Part shown: in pieces, positions 7,615 through 8,759 of the stretch
Position numbering within the stretch: position 1 is the first letter of the stretch
Layout of the letters: every line of letters begins with the position of its first letter
From: Actinomycetales bacterium
GTDB taxonomy: Bacteria > Actinomycetota > Actinomycetes > Actinomycetales > BWSM-131
Assembly (NCBI GenBank): GCA_030149025.1
Contig: JASBSH010000216.1
Coordinates: 1-8,759, forward strand
DNA length: 8,759 bases
Reading direction: 5' to 3'
Position numbers and translations under genes: made by a program
The notes under the pieces: model-generated
What the model was told of the DNA's origin: nothing
The model's database searches: none
What the model saw: the letters and a program-made list of their open reading frames with translations, nothing else

Positions 7615-8262
7615 CTACCCGACGGTGACGGTCGGCGCGCCGCCCTCCACGCCCTCGCCGCTCTCCTCCGCGATGCGCATCGCCTCTTCGATCAGCGTCT
7701 CGACGATCTTGGACTCGGGCACTGTCTTGATGACCTCGCCCTTGACGAAGATCTGCCCCTTGCCGTGGCCGGAGGCGACACCCAGGTCCGCCTCCCGCGC
7801 CTCGCCGGGCCCGTTGACGACGCAGCCCATGACGGCGACCCGCAGCGGTACCTCCATGCCCTCGAGCCCGGCGGTGACCTCTTCGGCGAGCTTGTAGACG
7901 TCCACCTGCGCGCGGCCGCACGACGGGCACGACACGATCTCGAGCTTGCGGGGCCGCAGGTTGAGCGACTGCAGGATCTGGATGCCGACCTTGACCTCCT
8001 CCACCGGAGGGGCGGAGAGCGACACCCGGATCGTGTCCCCGATGCCCTTGCTGAGCAGCGCCCCGAACGCCGTCGCCGACTTGATCGTCCCCTGGAAGGC
8101 GGGGCCGGCCTCGGTCACGCCGAGGTGCAGCGGCCAGTCGCCCCGCTCGGCGAGCATCTCGTAGGCGCGCACCATCACCACCGGGTCCCGCGCCACGAGG
8201 GCCGTCATCGCCTCGAGGTCGGAGGGGCCGAGCAGCCGCAGTCCGTGCTGGGTCCGGAGCAC
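7615..8262 (-). CDS. ispG: Chimeric ORF: GNAT-like N-terminus fused to IspG C-terminal half
   Basis: IspG makes HMBPP from methylerythritol cyclodiphosphate in the MEP pathway, using a [4Fe-4S] cluster. This 215-aa ORF holds only about the last 190 residues, from DPVVMVRAY (residue 26): the end of the TIM barrel (PLHLGVTEAGPAFQGTIKS, 44-62) and the whole Fe-S domain with SCPSCGR, GCVVNGPGEA and KGQIFVKGEVIKTVPE intact. The first half of the barrel is missing. Residues 1-25 (VLRTQHGLRLLGPSDLEAMT, then ALVAR) are not IspG. They resemble the DUF4081-GNAT start (R-L/V-L, D, AL, RD). The join is in frame at DPVV. The start is GTG at 8262 behind TAGGCT. Over about 140 codons the protein is near 89% identical to the neighbouring ispG, with mostly synonymous differences. 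No stop or frameshift is seen. It cannot be a complete enzyme; it may be a recent pseudogene or a partner of full-length IspG. Confidence 0.75.
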   Translation of the reverse strand: MLRTQHGLRLLGPSDLEAMTALVARDPVVMVRAYEMLAERGDWPLHLGVTEAGPAFQGTIKSATAFGALLSKGIGDTIRVSLSAPPVEEVKVGIQILQSLNLRPRKLEIVSCPSCGRAQVDVYKLAEEVTAGLEGMEVPLRVAVMGCVVNGPGEAREADLGVASGHGKGQIFVKGEVIKTVPESKIVETLIEEAMRIAEESGEGVEGGAPTVTVG

Positions 8263-8268
8263 GGGGTG

Positions 8269-8274
8269 AGCCTA
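8269..8274 (-). promoter_or_regulatory. -10 element for a leaderless chimeric ORF
   Basis: TAGGCT on the minus strand is a good TAnnnT box ending 6 nt before GTG 8262, so transcription would start at the start codon. The arrangement TAGGCT-CACCCC-GTGCTCCG parallels CAGGAT-GACCCC-GTGCTGCG before the full-length GNAT gene. This suggests the promoter came with the GNAT 5' end. No clear -35 is seen. Confidence 0.45.
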
Positions 8275-8309
8275 CGCGAACCCGAGGCCGGTGCAGGAGG
8301 GCCGAACCG

Positions 8310-8322
8310 GGCGGTTTCCGCC
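8310..8322 (-). other. Small inverted repeat after ispG
   Basis: GGCGG-AAA-CCGCC on the minus strand forms a 5-bp stem with a 3-nt loop, 12 nt after the ispG stop. There is no T-run, so it is a weak terminator candidate at best. It lies in the 72-bp gap between ispG and the chimeric ORF. Confidence 0.25.
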
Positions 8323-8334
8323 GGCGTGGCGCGC

Positions 8335-8759
8335 TCAGCCGACGGTGACCGAGGGGCCGGTGCCGCCGTCGACCGGCTCACCCATCTCCTCGGCGATGCG
8401 CATGGCCTCCTCGATGAGGGTCTCGACGATCTTCGCCTCGGGGACGGTCTTGATCACCTCGCCCTTGACGAAGATCTGGCCCTTGCCGTTGCCGGAGGCC
8501 ACTCCGAGATCGGCCTCGCGCGCCTCGCCCGGGCCGTTGACCACGCACCCCATCACCGCGACCCGCAGCGGCACCTCGAGCCCGTCGAGTCCGGCGGTGA
8601 CCTCGTCGGCGAGCTTGTAGACGTCGACCTGGGCCCGTCCGCACGACGGGCAGGAGACGATCTCGAGCCGACGCGGCCGCAGGTTCAGCGACTCCAGGAT
8701 CTGCTGCCCGACCTTGACCTCCTCCACCGGCGGGGCGGAGAGCGAGACCCGGATCGTGT
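8335..8759 (-). CDS. ispG: 4-hydroxy-3-methylbut-2-enyl-diphosphate synthase, C-terminal part (cut by window edge)
   Basis: This is the last 140 codons of an ispG (gcpE) whose start lies beyond the right edge. The enzyme reduces 2-C-methyl-D-erythritol 2,4-cyclodiphosphate to HMBPP, the penultimate MEP-pathway step. Visible features are the end of the barrel (TIRVSLSAPPVEEVKVG), the cluster-binding SCPSCGR, the third cysteine and glutamate in GCVVNGPGEA, and the conserved tail KGQIFVKGEVIKTVPE. The C-terminus ends in a short Gly/Val tail, SVTVG, nearly the same as in the shorter copy at 7615-8262. It is presumably the full-length, functional gene, but only the C-terminal third is in view. The order ispG then a GNAT start downstream on the same strand matches the ispG-GNAT order known in Mycobacterium. 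Confidence 0.93.
   Translation of the reverse strand, partial: TIRVSLSAPPVEEVKVGQQILESLNLRPRRLEIVSCPSCGRAQVDVYKLADEVTAGLDGLEVPLRVAVMGCVVNGPGEAREADLGVASGNGKGQIFVKGEVIKTVPEAKIVETLIEEAMRIAEEMGEPVDGGTGPSVTVG

Overview
The window is a stretch of a very GC-rich actinobacterial (Actinomycetota) chromosome. This is shown by the strong G/C bias at third codon positions, the frequent GTG starts, the Ala/Pro-rich IF2 N-terminal linker, and actinobacterial families such as a DUF4439 lipoprotein and a DUF4081-type GNAT. The genus cannot be told from this sequence. It is core housekeeping territory with one rearranged spot at the right end.

Layout. (1) 1-2616, minus strand: the rimP - nusA - ylxR - infB operon for ribosome maturation, transcription elongation/antitermination, RNase P modulation and translation initiation. 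nusA starts 1 bp after the rimP stop behind a perfect AGGAGG. infB runs off the left edge. The ylxR-infB gap holds an unbroken relay of tiny ORFs: a 34-codon ORF whose GTG overlaps the ylxR stop, then MSSQR and MSTPHH, joined by ATGA stop/start overlaps. A hairpin abutting the infB Shine-Dalgarno follows. (2) 2822-3928, plus strand: a lipoprotein with a ferritin-like DUF4439 domain, divergent from rimP. (3) 3937-6505, minus strand: proS (bacterial-type prolyl-tRNA synthetase with editing domain), followed 4 bp later by a TSUP-family membrane transporter. (4) 6578-7429, plus strand: a DUF4081 + GNAT acetyltransferase, divergent from proS. (5) 7430-7614: an intergenic array of four 42-45 bp repeats built on GTGATCATGG. 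(6) 7615-8262, minus strand: an intact ORF in which about 25-29 codons resembling a GNAT N-terminus, with their own -10 element, run in frame into the C-terminal half of IspG. (7) 8335-8759, minus strand: the C-terminal part of a second ispG, presumably the full-length one, running off the right edge.

Most genes serve information processing (RimP, NusA, YlxR, IF2, ProS) or isoprenoid synthesis (IspG, MEP pathway). The two places that deserve attention are the overlapping mini-ORF chain in the infB leader and the GNAT'-'IspG chimera beside a second ispG. The two ispG copies differ almost only at synonymous sites, so the shorter one was not a freshly made scrap. Several starts here (DUF4439 gene, proS, GNAT, chimera) have a -10-like hexamer 6-7 nt upstream of the start codon, suggesting leaderless mRNAs.
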